A DNA stretch of 64,000 nucleotides from Actinomadura citrea (lineage in GTDB: Bacteria > Actinomycetota > Actinomycetes > Streptosporangiales > Streptosporangiaceae): assembly GCF_013409045.1 (NCBI RefSeq), contig NZ_JACCBT010000001.1:8348669-8412668 (forward strand), in the 5' to 3' direction. Positions 42,713-51,328 of this stretch are shown piece after piece; position 1 is the first letter of the stretch, and every line of letters begins with the position of its first letter. A program made the translations under genes and the position numbers. Below the pieces are notes generated by a model, which was not told the origin of the DNA, made no database searches, and worked only from the letters and a program-made list of their open reading frames with translations.

Positions 42713-42984
42713 TCACCGCCATGAATGAGGGACGACTCCTGAGCCCGCCCCATAGAGTCGTCCCTCTTGTGGCCTCCCGGGGGCGCTTGATTGGCGCTGA
42801 TATGCGGGAACGAACTTGTGGGCAGGCCACGGCCAGGCCGCCGGATTCCGCAGCGCTTCCCGCAATTCGTCACGGGTGGCCGCTCCAGCAGCCGTGCCCC
42901 GTCCGGCGTGGGGACCAGCGCCCACCACGCTCCGGTAGCCCGTCCGTACCAGATGACCGCACCGGACGACGAGTGCCTACCCAT
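42713..42984 (-). pseudogene. Small hypothetical protein with a single-base frameshift
   Basis: From ATG 42984 it reads SSGAVIWYGRATGAWWALVP and DGARLLE, then the frame breaks at about 42881-42886; in the next frame it continues ATRDELREALRNPAAWPWPA. One missing G would restore a continuous small protein of the type found next to XRE regulators in actinobacteria. Its start overlaps the end of the upstream 98-residue gene by eight bases. Either an inactivating deletion or a base-calling error in a G/C-rich run. Confidence 0.55.
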
Positions 42985-43273
42985 CGGCTTGCGCGGCGAG
43001 CTGGCCCTTCACTGCCACCACCGCGTCAGGAATGTGCGCGTCATCAGCCGGAGCGATCGCACCACCGCCAGCGAAGACGAACCACAACTCACCCCCACAG
43101 ATCGCCCGCAGATCACAACGCACCCCCACCGGCGGCCCACACGCAGCCGGAACCGCCAGCAGCGGAAGTGACTCAGCGATCTCCACCGCGTATCCGTGCG
43201 ACCTGAGCGCCTTCGCCAGCGCCCAGACCCGCAACCGCCGCGCCTCCGTCACCTCCGAAGCTTCCATTGCCAT
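42977..43273 (-). CDS. Small hypothetical protein, partner of a divergent XRE regulator
   Basis: 98 residues: ATEARRLRVWALAKALRSHG-like N-terminal helix (actual EVTEARRLRVWALAKALRSH), then a beta-rich centre VGVRCDLRAICGGELWFVFA and the end VVAVKGQLAAQADG. It resembles the small companion proteins encoded opposite XRE/TPR regulators in streptomycetes, with no known biochemical role. ATG 43273 has GGGA nine bases upstream. Divergent from the regulator across 156 bases and overlapping the frameshifted small gene downstream. Confidence 0.6.
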   Translation of the reverse strand: MAMEASEVTEARRLRVWALAKALRSHGYAVEIAESLPLLAVPAACGPPVGVRCDLRAICGGELWFVFAGGGAIAPADDAHIPDAVVAVKGQLAAQADG

Positions 43274-43429
43274 GGGAGCTATCCCTTCATCGAGGCGCAG
43301 GACGGGGGTTGACCGTTGGTACCTGCCGCCTCTTCCATGCCTAGAGCCTGTCTTTTCGGGCTGTCTCCTCAGAGGCGCCTACCAGGGGGCCGGGGAGGGG
43401 CCAGACTGAGGAGTGAGGGAGGGGCCAGC

Positions 43430-44665
43430 GTGATCAACGAAAAGCGGCAACGGTTCGGTCTTTATCTCGCGGGGTTGCGGCGAGACGCACGCAAGAGCCA
43501 ACGACAGTTAGCGGAATCGTTGTGCCGCATCTCAGGAACGGCGTCCGTGACACGCCACGAGATCAGCCGGTGGGAACGAGGCGAGCGAATCCCCGATGTC
43601 TGGATTTCTGCCCTCTCCGAGGCCCTAGACGTTCCCCTTCAGACGCTTGAACGGGCAGCCGCCCATGCGCGCGGCGAGGACTTCTCGCCCGAAGCGCCCA
43701 GCCCAGCGGAAGCACTCTCCTATTTCCTGCCCGAAGACGTCGAACTCGGACCACTGGCGAACAGCACAGGCCGTCGAGTCGGGACGTCCACGGCGGACGC
43801 GCTTGCCGACCGGGCGCACGGCCTGCGGCTCGGGGACGACGTCATCGCCAGCCGCGATCTACTCGCGCCGGCCTTCAGAGAGCTGGACGGCGCAGTCCAG
43901 CTCTATCGGGAGACGACGCATTCCGAGCAGACCGGCCGCTCACTCCTCGGCAGCATCGGCGAGATAGCTCAGATCACCGGGTGGATCGCCAGCGACGCGG
44001 GCCAGCATGACCAGGCGGCACGCGCATACCGGCTCGGAATCTCAGCGGCCAGGGAGGCCGGAGACCTCGCACTCGTCGGTCACCTCGCCGGGAGTCTGGC
44101 CTATCAACTCACCAACACCGGCCACGAAGAGGACGGGCTGAGTCTGGCCCGCGCCGCGTTGGAAGAGGCAGGACCAGACGCACCGCCCAAGGCCCGCGCG
44201 CTCTACCTCGACCGAGTCGCATGGGCGAACACCAAGGCAGGCAACGCGCAACCAGCCATGCGCGCACTTGCCCAAGCCCACGAAGCCATGGACGGGGAGG
44301 GCTCGCGGGACGCACCGGATTGGGCCTACTGGGTCTCGCCCGAGGAACTCGACGTGATGGACGCCCGCGTCTACACCGAGCTGCACAAACCCCTACGGGC
44401 CGTCCCACTCCTGCAAGAAGTGCTCAGCCGGTACGACTCGACACGCACGCGCGAACTCGCCCTCTATCTCTCATGGCTCGCGGTCGCCCTGGTGGACGCC
44501 AACGAGCCCGAGGAGGCAGCCAGCACCGCGCGGCACATGCTCGACCTCTCGGCCCGCTTCCCCAGCGACCGGACTGCGAAGCGCGGACGAGTCGTCCTCA
44601 CCAAACTGGAGCCGTACCGGGACGTTCCCGAAGTGCGCGAGGTACTCGACGCCTACGCCGCTTGA
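43430..44665 (+). CDS. XRE-family regulator with tetratricopeptide-like repeats
   Basis: 411 residues. Residues 8-70 are an XRE helix-turn-helix (LYLAGLRRDARKSQRQLAES, then SRWERGERIPDVWISALSEA). Residues 150-400 are helical hairpins of the TPR type (GQHDQAARAYRLGISAAREA, EDGLSLARAALEEAGPDAPP, NEPEEAASTARHMLDLSARF), a design that often binds small peptides or signalling partners. GTG 43430 follows GGGAGGGG. The divergent small genes to the left are the typical neighbours. The regulatory target is not visible. Confidence 0.86.
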   Translation: MINEKRQRFGLYLAGLRRDARKSQRQLAESLCRISGTASVTRHEISRWERGERIPDVWISALSEALDVPLQTLERAAAHARGEDFSPEAPSPAEALSYFLPEDVELGPLANSTGRRVGTSTADALADRAHGLRLGDDVIASRDLLAPAFRELDGAVQLYRETTHSEQTGRSLLGSIGEIAQITGWIASDAGQHDQAARAYRLGISAAREAGDLALVGHLAGSLAYQLTNTGHEEDGLSLARAALEEAGPDAPPKARALYLDRVAWANTKAGNAQPAMRALAQAHEAMDGEGSRDAPDWAYWVSPEELDVMDARVYTELHKPLRAVPLLQEVLSRYDSTRTRELALYLSWLAVALVDANEPEEAASTARHMLDLSARFPSDRTAKRGRVVLTKLEPYRDVPEVREVLDAYAA

Positions 44666-44687
44666 CCGCTGCGCAGCAGGTCAGACG

Positions 44688-45338
<651 letters not shown>

Positions 45339-45411
45339 GCGTCCAGGCTACTCGGCCGCCTGTCAGCACCGTTGTTCCCTTTGGTTGATTACCTGTTGAT
45401 ATGTTGCCATT

Positions 45412-46302
45412 GTGAAGCGGGGCATGGTGTGCGGGGTCGCGGCGTACGTGATGTGGGGGCTGTTCCCGCTCTACTGGCCGCTGCTGAAGCCGGCGGGGGC
45501 CGGCGAGATCCTCGCGCACCGGATCATGTGGTCGCTGGTCGCGGTGGTCGCGGTGCTGGCCGTGCGGCGGAGCCGGGGGTGGCTGCGGACGCTGGGATGG
45601 CGGCGGGGCGCGCTGCTGGCGCTGGCGGCGCTGGTGATCAGCGTCAACTGGGGGACGTACATCTACGCCGTCAACAGCGGGCACACGATCGAGTGCGCGC
45701 TGGGGTACTTCATCAACCCGCTGATCAGCGTGGTGTTCGGTGTGGTGATCTTCCAGGAGCGGCTGCGGCGGTGGCAGTGGGCGGCGGTCGGGATGGGGGC
45801 GGCCGCGGTGGTCGCGCTGACGGTCGACTACGGGCGGCCTCCCTGGATCGCGCTGGTACTGGCGTTCGCGTTCGCGGTGTACGGCCTGCTGAAGAAGTTC
45901 GCCGACATGCCTTCGGCCGAGAGCCTGGCGGTCGAGACGACCGTGACGTTCCTGCCGGCGCTGGGGTTCGTGCTGCTGCTGGAGGGACGGGGCGACGCGG
46001 CCTTCGGGCATCACGGCGTGGGGCACGCGGTGCTGCTGGCCGGGGCCGGGATCGTGACGGCCGTGCCGTTGATGCTGTTCAACACTGCGGCGATCAGGCT
46101 GCCGCTGAGCGTCATCGGCATGTTGCAGTACCTGGCGCCAGTGCTGCAGTTCGCCATCGGGCTGTTCGTGCAGAACGAGGAGATGCCGCCGAGCCGGTGG
46201 GCGGGGTTCCTGCTGGTCTGGCTGGCCTTGGTGACGCTCACGTGGGACGGGTTGACCGCCGGACGCCGGGAAGCGATGCCCGAAACAGCCCTTAGGGGCT
46301 AA
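45412..46302 (+). CDS. rarD: RarD/EamA family transporter
   Basis: 296 residues with ten membrane helices in two EamA halves. RarD hallmarks are YVMWGLFPLYWPLLKPAGAG-like opening (actual AAYVMWGLFPLYWPLLKPAG), EILAHRIMWSL, INWGTYIYAVNSGH-like (actual VNWGTYIYAVNSGH), and SVIGMLQYLAPVLQF. Members move small metabolites; the first one was linked to chloramphenicol sensitivity. GTG 45412 is the start, 73 bases divergent from msrA. It is followed 23 bases after its stop by a small secreted-protein gene. Confidence 0.9.
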   Translation: MKRGMVCGVAAYVMWGLFPLYWPLLKPAGAGEILAHRIMWSLVAVVAVLAVRRSRGWLRTLGWRRGALLALAALVISVNWGTYIYAVNSGHTIECALGYFINPLISVVFGVVIFQERLRRWQWAAVGMGAAAVVALTVDYGRPPWIALVLAFAFAVYGLLKKFADMPSAESLAVETTVTFLPALGFVLLLEGRGDAAFGHHGVGHAVLLAGAGIVTAVPLMLFNTAAIRLPLSVIGMLQYLAPVLQFAIGLFVQNEEMPPSRWAGFLLVWLALVTLTWDGLTAGRREAMPETALRG

Positions 46303-46325
46303 AGTGCCGGACGTCACACCCCCGA

Positions 46326-46700
46326 GTGAGGGAGTCGTCGTTGCGTCTGCTCAGCATCACCGTGTTGGGAACAGCGCTCGTTGCGGCGGGCATGCTGGCT
46401 CCGGCGACGGGGCAGGCGACGGCGGGCGGGGACGGTCCGGTCTCGGTGGAGCCCCGCGCGGTGCGTCCCGGTGAGCGGGTCCGGCTCTCGGTGCCGGGAT
46501 GCGCGGGCAGGGTGGCCGCGGGTTCCGAGGCGTTCGCCGGACGGGCCGTGGACGGCGCGGCCGTCGTGAGGCGGGACGCGGCGCCCGGCGCCTATCCGGT
46601 CGCGGCACGCTGCGGATCACGGAAAGTGATCGGAGAGGTCCAGGTGGCGGGTCGGGTCGCGTGGCCCGAACTGGTCCCGATCGACCGCGCGGCAAAGTAA
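46326..46700 (+). CDS. Small secreted hypothetical protein
   Basis: 124 residues from GTG 46326. A TTG at 46341 with GAGGGAG upstream is an equally good start and gives the cleaner signal peptide LRLLSITVLGTALVAAGML. The mature part (about 90 residues) is a beta-rich domain, VSVEPRAVRPGERVRLSVPG, with two cysteines (PGCAGR and ARCGSRK), like small actinobacterial envelope proteins with an Ig-type fold. No known function. It may be co-transcribed with rarD. Confidence 0.65.
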   Translation: MRESSLRLLSITVLGTALVAAGMLAPATGQATAGGDGPVSVEPRAVRPGERVRLSVPGCAGRVAAGSEAFAGRAVDGAAVVRRDAAPGAYPVAARCGSRKVIGEVQVAGRVAWPELVPIDRAAK

Positions 46701-47080
46701 TTCGGTATAAACCGGAAGAGGGCTCCATTTATCGGATGTCACTCTCCGTGTTCTCCCACGCCTTGTAAATGCCCTTATCGCGGGCTCCTCGGGCATGCCT
46801 GTAAGGCCGACCCGGACAATGAGACAACACAACCGGCAAGTGATAAGGGTCACGTCGGAACGGTTGAGATTTCTACCGGCCGAAGCCTTGCCGATGTTAA
46901 TTGATCATGTGATACTCCCACAGAAAGCTACATAACACCGCAACCTTCCCACAAAGCCCGAATCACTCATTCACGTCGTCCCGCCGCGAGGGACGTCGTG
47001 CGTCCCAGGCGGCCGCGAACCCCGGGACGGCCATCCGCGAGCACTGGTACTCCAACTCAACATCGAGGGGCAGTCGGTAA
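46701..47080. other. AT-richer upstream region of the diterpene cassette
   Basis: 380 bases without a gene. From about 46700 to 46980 it is noticeably AT-richer than neighbours, as promoters often are. cccttatc (46772-46779) and gataaggg (46842-46849) form a distant inverted repeat. Elements such as ttgatcatgtgatact (46910-46925 region) could be promoter parts, but no confident -35/-10 pair is claimed. Confidence 0.4.
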
Positions 47081-48451
47081 ATGTCCGTTGACGTCGGCGC
47101 CGTCCCAGTCCAGAAGGCGAAGAACTTCCCCCTCTACCGCACGGTCGCCGGCTTCGTCCGCGACCCGCTTCGCCAGCTGGAACGGATCAGCACGGAGGGG
47201 GACGGCCGGCTCATCCGGCTCGACCTCGGTGCTTCCCACCCCTACCTGGTCACCCATCCCGACCACATCCAGCAGGTCCTGCGGCGCGAGTCGGACATCT
47301 TCCAGCGGGACGGGGTGTTCTGGCGGCCGCTGCGCGAGCTGATGGGCGACAGCATCCTCTCCGAGGGCGCCGAGTGGGAGCACAGCAAGCGGGTGCTGCA
47401 GCCGGTCTTCACCACCCGCAACGTCAACCGGCTCACCGGGCTGATGGCGGATGCGATCAACGACGCCGTCGGGAAGCTGGAGGAGCCCGCCCGCGCGGGA
47501 CGGCCGATCGACGTGCTGCCGGAGATGAGCCGGATCGTCAACGAGACCGTGATCAAGGTCCTGTTCGGCGACAAGATCTCCCCGGTCGAGGCCAACAAGC
47601 TGATCCCGACGTTCGACCAGATCGCGACCTCGATCTCGGTCCGGTTCCTGCTGCCGTTCCTGCCGCGCGTGCTCCCGATGCCGGGCGACCGGGCGTTCAA
47701 GGACGCCGTGCAGGTGATGGACGAGGTCCTGTTCGAGCTGGTGGCGCGCTACCGGGACGATCCGGGCGACGGCAGCGACATCTTCACCGCGCTCTGCCAG
47801 GCGCGGGCCGAGGACGGCGCGCCGCCGGACGACAAGTGGATCCGCGACAACCTGCTCGCGATGTTCGCGACCAGCACCGAGACCACGACGCTGGCGCTGA
47901 CCTGGCTGTGGCCGCTGCTGCACGACCACCCGGACGTCCTGGACAGGCTGGTCGAGGAGATCGAGGGCGTGGTGGGCGGCGAACCGGTCCGGCCCGACCA
48001 TCTTTCGAGGCTGCCGTACGTGTCGCAGGTCGTCCAGGAGCTGCTGCGCCTGTACCCGGTCGGCTGGATGTTCCCGCGCATGGCGACCGCCCCGACGATC
48101 CTCGGCGGCGTGCACATCGAGCCGGGCGACCCGGTGCTCATCAGCCCGTTCCTCACGCACCGGCTGGGGTCGGTGTGGGAGCGTCCGCTGGAGTTCGACC
48201 CGGAGCGGTTCACGCCGGAGAACTCCCGCGAGCGGCACCGCTACGCCTACTTCCCGTTCGGCGGCGGACCGCACCAGTGCATCGGCCGCCACGTGTTCGA
48301 CGTCGAGGCGCGGATGATCCTGACGAGCCTGCTGAGCCGGTTCCGCCCGGCGCTTTCCGACGCGATCCCCGCCATGCCGCGCATCGGCGCGACACTGCGG
48401 CCGCGGGAGTCGCTGGAGATGACGCTGACCCCGGTCGGGCGGAACGCGTGA
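47081..48451 (+). CDS. Cytochrome P450, first gene of diterpene cassette
   Basis: 456 residues. The heme loop is FPFGGGPHQCIGRHVF with Cys400; the K-helix ExxR is Glu320-Arg323 (QELLRLYP). The I-helix reads FATSTETTT, with Glu267-Thr268 kept but Ser where the usual Gly stands. FDPERFTPENS precedes the heme loop. The sequence type resembles P450s that oxidise terpenes or fatty acids in actinobacteria. The next gene starts inside its stop codon (GTGA), so it most likely oxidises the product of the two following cyclases. Confidence 0.92.
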   Translation: MSVDVGAVPVQKAKNFPLYRTVAGFVRDPLRQLERISTEGDGRLIRLDLGASHPYLVTHPDHIQQVLRRESDIFQRDGVFWRPLRELMGDSILSEGAEWEHSKRVLQPVFTTRNVNRLTGLMADAINDAVGKLEEPARAGRPIDVLPEMSRIVNETVIKVLFGDKISPVEANKLIPTFDQIATSISVRFLLPFLPRVLPMPGDRAFKDAVQVMDEVLFELVARYRDDPGDGSDIFTALCQARAEDGAPPDDKWIRDNLLAMFATSTETTTLALTWLWPLLHDHPDVLDRLVEEIEGVVGGEPVRPDHLSRLPYVSQVVQELLRLYPVGWMFPRMATAPTILGGVHIEPGDPVLISPFLTHRLGSVWERPLEFDPERFTPENSRERHRYAYFPFGGGPHQCIGRHVFDVEARMILTSLLSRFRPALSDAIPAMPRIGATLRPRESLEMTLTPVGRNA

Positions 48452-49368
48452 CCGGGGCGGACACGGCGCCTCCGCATCCCGGAGGCGCCGCGACGCCCGA
48501 CGCCCTCCTGGACGCGCGGCACGACGGAGCCGTCATGGCGCAGGCCGTGAAGTGCGCCCGCGACCTGGCCACGTGCGCCGAGACCTATCCCGACCTGTTC
48601 GACGCCAAGCCGATCGACGAGACCCTGTTCAACGCCGTGGCCTGCGCGAACGCGTTCGGGTCGCCGTGGCTCACCGCGTCCGGGATCCGGATGGCGGCAC
48701 GCACCTCGCTGTGGATCTTCGGCCTGGACTGGCTGGTGGACCACGTCGCGACGTCCCGGGACGAGGTGGACGACATCAACCGGCGCTGCCTCGCCGTCGC
48801 GGAGGGGGGCGCGCCGGCGCCGGGGGACGGGCTCACCCGGTTCCTCGCCGACATCCGGGACGAGGCCGCCGGGTCGCCCGCCTTCGCGGCGCTGCGCGAC
48901 GACTGGCTGGCGCAGCTCCGGCGGCTGCTGGAGTGCGGGGCCCGCGAGCTGGCGTGGAAGTCGGGCGACCGGGCCGCGTGGCCGACATTCGACGAGTACC
49001 TGGAAAACGCCGACAACTACGGCTCGGCCTGGGTCAACGTCTCGCACTGGATCGTGCACGCCGACCAGAGCGTCCTCGACCACATCGGCGAACTGCAGGC
49101 CGCGAGCCGGGACGTCCAGCAGGTGCTGCGGCTGCTCAACGATCTCGCCACCTACGAGCGGGACGTCACCTGGGGCGACCTGAACGCGCAGATGCTCGGG
49201 GTGGAACGTGCCCAGATCACCACGCGGATCGACGAGATCGTGGCGCGCTGCCGCGACCACCTCCGGCCGCTGCGGCGCGACTGCCCCGAGGCGGCGGCCT
49301 ACCTCGAACGGCAGATCGGCTTCAGTACGGGCTTCTACGAGCTGAGCGACTACTGGGGGTCGCTGTGA
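48448..49368 (+). CDS. Class I terpene synthase
   Basis: 306 residues. The metal-binding aspartate segment is FGLDWLVDHV (Asp94, Asp98), a relaxed form of DDxxD. The NSE triad is Asn231, Thr235, Asp239 in LLNDLATYERDV. WVNVSHWIVHAD and the Arg-Asp-Tyr-rich tail (ELSDYWGSL) fit bacterial class I diterpene synthases that work after a class II cyclase. It would ionise the diphosphate of the bicyclic intermediate and quench or rearrange the cation. GTG 48448 overlaps the P450 stop; the class II gene overlaps its own stop in turn. Confidence 0.88.
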   Translation: MTGADTAPPHPGGAATPDALLDARHDGAVMAQAVKCARDLATCAETYPDLFDAKPIDETLFNAVACANAFGSPWLTASGIRMAARTSLWIFGLDWLVDHVATSRDEVDDINRRCLAVAEGGAPAPGDGLTRFLADIRDEAAGSPAFAALRDDWLAQLRRLLECGARELAWKSGDRAAWPTFDEYLENADNYGSAWVNVSHWIVHADQSVLDHIGELQAASRDVQQVLRLLNDLATYERDVTWGDLNAQMLGVERAQITTRIDEIVARCRDHLRPLRRDCPEAAAYLERQIGFSTGFYELSDYWGSL

Positions 49369-51119
49369 CCGTCGAGGAGGTGGGTCCGGAGGCGGCCGAG
49401 GCCGCCGATCCCGACCCCGACGATCTTCGCGCGGCCGCCGGCGCGCTGGTGGCCGATCTCGTGAACCATCCGTGGGGGCGGTCGTCCCCGTCCGTCTACG
49501 AGACCGGGCGGCTGGTGAGCCTGGCCCCGTGGCTGACCGGGGACTCCGGGAGGATCCGCTTCCTTCTCGACACGCAGCGGCCCGACGGCGGCTGGGGACC
49601 GCCCGATCCGGGATACGCGCTCGTCCCGACCCTGAGCGCGACCGAGGCGCTGCTGTCCGTGCTCGCCCCGGAGGGGCGCCGCTGGCCGGCCGGCCTCTCC
49701 GTCGCCGAGGTGGTCCGCGGCGCCGGGCGCGCCCTGCGGGCCCTCGCGCGGCGGCTCGGCGGCGCCACCGCGGCCGACTTCCCGGACATGCCGGCCATCG
49801 AGCACATCACCCCGGCCCTCATCGAGGCGATCAACAGGCACCTCGACCGGCTCCGCGACGACCCCGTCCTCACCGCCTGGTGGACGGGCGGACGGCTGGC
49901 CCCGCCCGCCGGAATGGACGGGGCGTTCATCGCCGCCGCCAGGGCCCATCTGGAGAACGGCGGCGCCGTGCCGCTGAAGGTCCAGCACGCCCTGGAGGTC
50001 GCGGGGGCGTCGGCGCGCCGGGCCGGTGCGGTCCGTCCCGTGCCCCTGCCTGCACCGACACGCCCCATCCGCGAGCTCTCCGTGGCGAACGGACCGGGAC
50101 GGTTCGCGACCGTCGGCGCCTCCACCGCCGCCACCGCCGCGTGGCTCGGCGGCCCCGACATCGACAGGGGCGGCGACCAGGCGGCGCGGCGCTACCTGGA
50201 GGCGGCCGTCGAGCAGCACGGCGGTCCGGTTCCCGTCGCCGTCCCGGTGACCAACTTCGAGCGCGGGTGGGTGCTGGGCTGGCTGGCCCGCGCCGGGCTC
50301 GCGCCGGCGGTCCCGCCGGAGCTGATCGCCCAGATGCGGGCGTCGCTCGGTGAGAACGGCGCGCCGGGCGGGACCGGCCTGCCCCCGGACGCCGACACCA
50401 GTTCCGGCGTGCTGTACGCGTTGTCGCTTCTCGGCAAACCCCACCCGCCCGACCTGCTCTGGAAGTACGAAACGACCACGCATTTCTGTAGCTGGCCTGG
50501 TGAGAACGGCCGGTCCGTCACGACCAACGCGCACGTCCTTGAGGCGTTCGGCCATTACCTGGAGTGCGGCGGCGCGGGACCGGCCGGCCGTTACGCGGCG
50601 AGCGCGCGAAAAGCGGCGTCCTGGCTCATCGGCGAGCAGTTGGACGACGGCCGCTGGGAGGACCGGTGGCATGCGTCGCCGCTCTACGCGACCGCTTGTG
50701 CAGCCCTGGCCCTGAACGAGTTCGGGGGTCCGGAATCGGCGGGCGCCGTGAATCGGTCCGTCGAGTGGGTGCTGCGGGAGCAGCGTTCGGACGGCTCCTG
50801 GGGACGCTGGTGCGGGACCGCCGAGGAAACGGCCTACGCCGTCCACATCCTGACCCTGGCCCGCCCGTCCGGCGATGCCGCACCTGACTCGGCGGCGCGG
50901 AAGGCAGTGGAGCGGGCGGTCCGGCGGGGCGACGCCCACCTCAGAGCGGCCCTGCGGAGCACGCCCGGCGCCCTGACCGGCGGTCCGGGGGACGTTGACT
51001 CCGGCAAGCCGCCTCTCTGGCACGATAAAGACCTATATCGCCCAACGACGATCGTGTGGGCGGCGGTCCTGGGCGCCCTTCATCTGGCACGGCGTGACAC
51101 GAGTGTTTCAGCGCGGTGA
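49365..51119 (+). CDS. Class II diterpene cyclase-like protein with variant DADT motif
   Basis: 584 residues of alpha-barrel beta/gamma architecture, with QW-like repeats (QRPDGGWGPP, EQLDDGRWEDRW, EQRSDGSWGRW). The general-acid motif, DxDD in most class II cyclases, reads Asp342-Ala-Asp344-Thr345-Ser-Ser (LPPDADTSSGVLYAL). The middle Asp that protonates the alkene is kept; the last Asp is Thr, as in the DxDT(T) variant described for bacterial drimenyl-type cyclases. The substrate could therefore be geranylgeranyl or farnesyl diphosphate. GTG 49365 overlaps the class I synthase stop. No prenyl synthase is adjacent. Confidence 0.87.
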   Translation: MTVEEVGPEAAEAADPDPDDLRAAAGALVADLVNHPWGRSSPSVYETGRLVSLAPWLTGDSGRIRFLLDTQRPDGGWGPPDPGYALVPTLSATEALLSVLAPEGRRWPAGLSVAEVVRGAGRALRALARRLGGATAADFPDMPAIEHITPALIEAINRHLDRLRDDPVLTAWWTGGRLAPPAGMDGAFIAAARAHLENGGAVPLKVQHALEVAGASARRAGAVRPVPLPAPTRPIRELSVANGPGRFATVGASTAATAAWLGGPDIDRGGDQAARRYLEAAVEQHGGPVPVAVPVTNFERGWVLGWLARAGLAPAVPPELIAQMRASLGENGAPGGTGLPPDADTSSGVLYALSLLGKPHPPDLLWKYETTTHFCSWPGENGRSVTTNAHVLEAFGHYLECGGAGPAGRYAASARKAASWLIGEQLDDGRWEDRWHASPLYATACAALALNEFGGPESAGAVNRSVEWVLREQRSDGSWGRWCGTAEETAYAVHILTLARPSGDAAPDSAARKAVERAVRRGDAHLRAALRSTPGALTGGPGDVDSGKPPLWHDKDLYRPTTIVWAAVLGALHLARRDTSVSAR

Positions 51120-51328
51120 ATTTCACCACCCTGTCAGAGTGTGACCTGCTTGTACGCCTGAGCCGGAAACCATTCACCTTGAGTGGGTTTGGTGGCGTTG
51201 GTAAGGTTCATCGGTGCGTTGCCGATCACACGGCATAGCGCTACCCGCACTCACCGCCACCAGTGTCTCGCAGCCGGGCCCCAAGACCTCGCATTGCAGG
51301 CACCTTGACAATTGTTGGGGCGATCATA

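Noticed and set aside
46772..46849. Inverted repeat cccttatc / gataaggg
   Set aside because: Eight bases separated by 62; could be chance, and no conserved context was seen.
49350..51023. A 557-codon minus-strand frame opposite the class II cyclase
   Set aside because: Shadow frame; the plus strand carries QW-like repeats and the DxDT motif with coupled neighbours.
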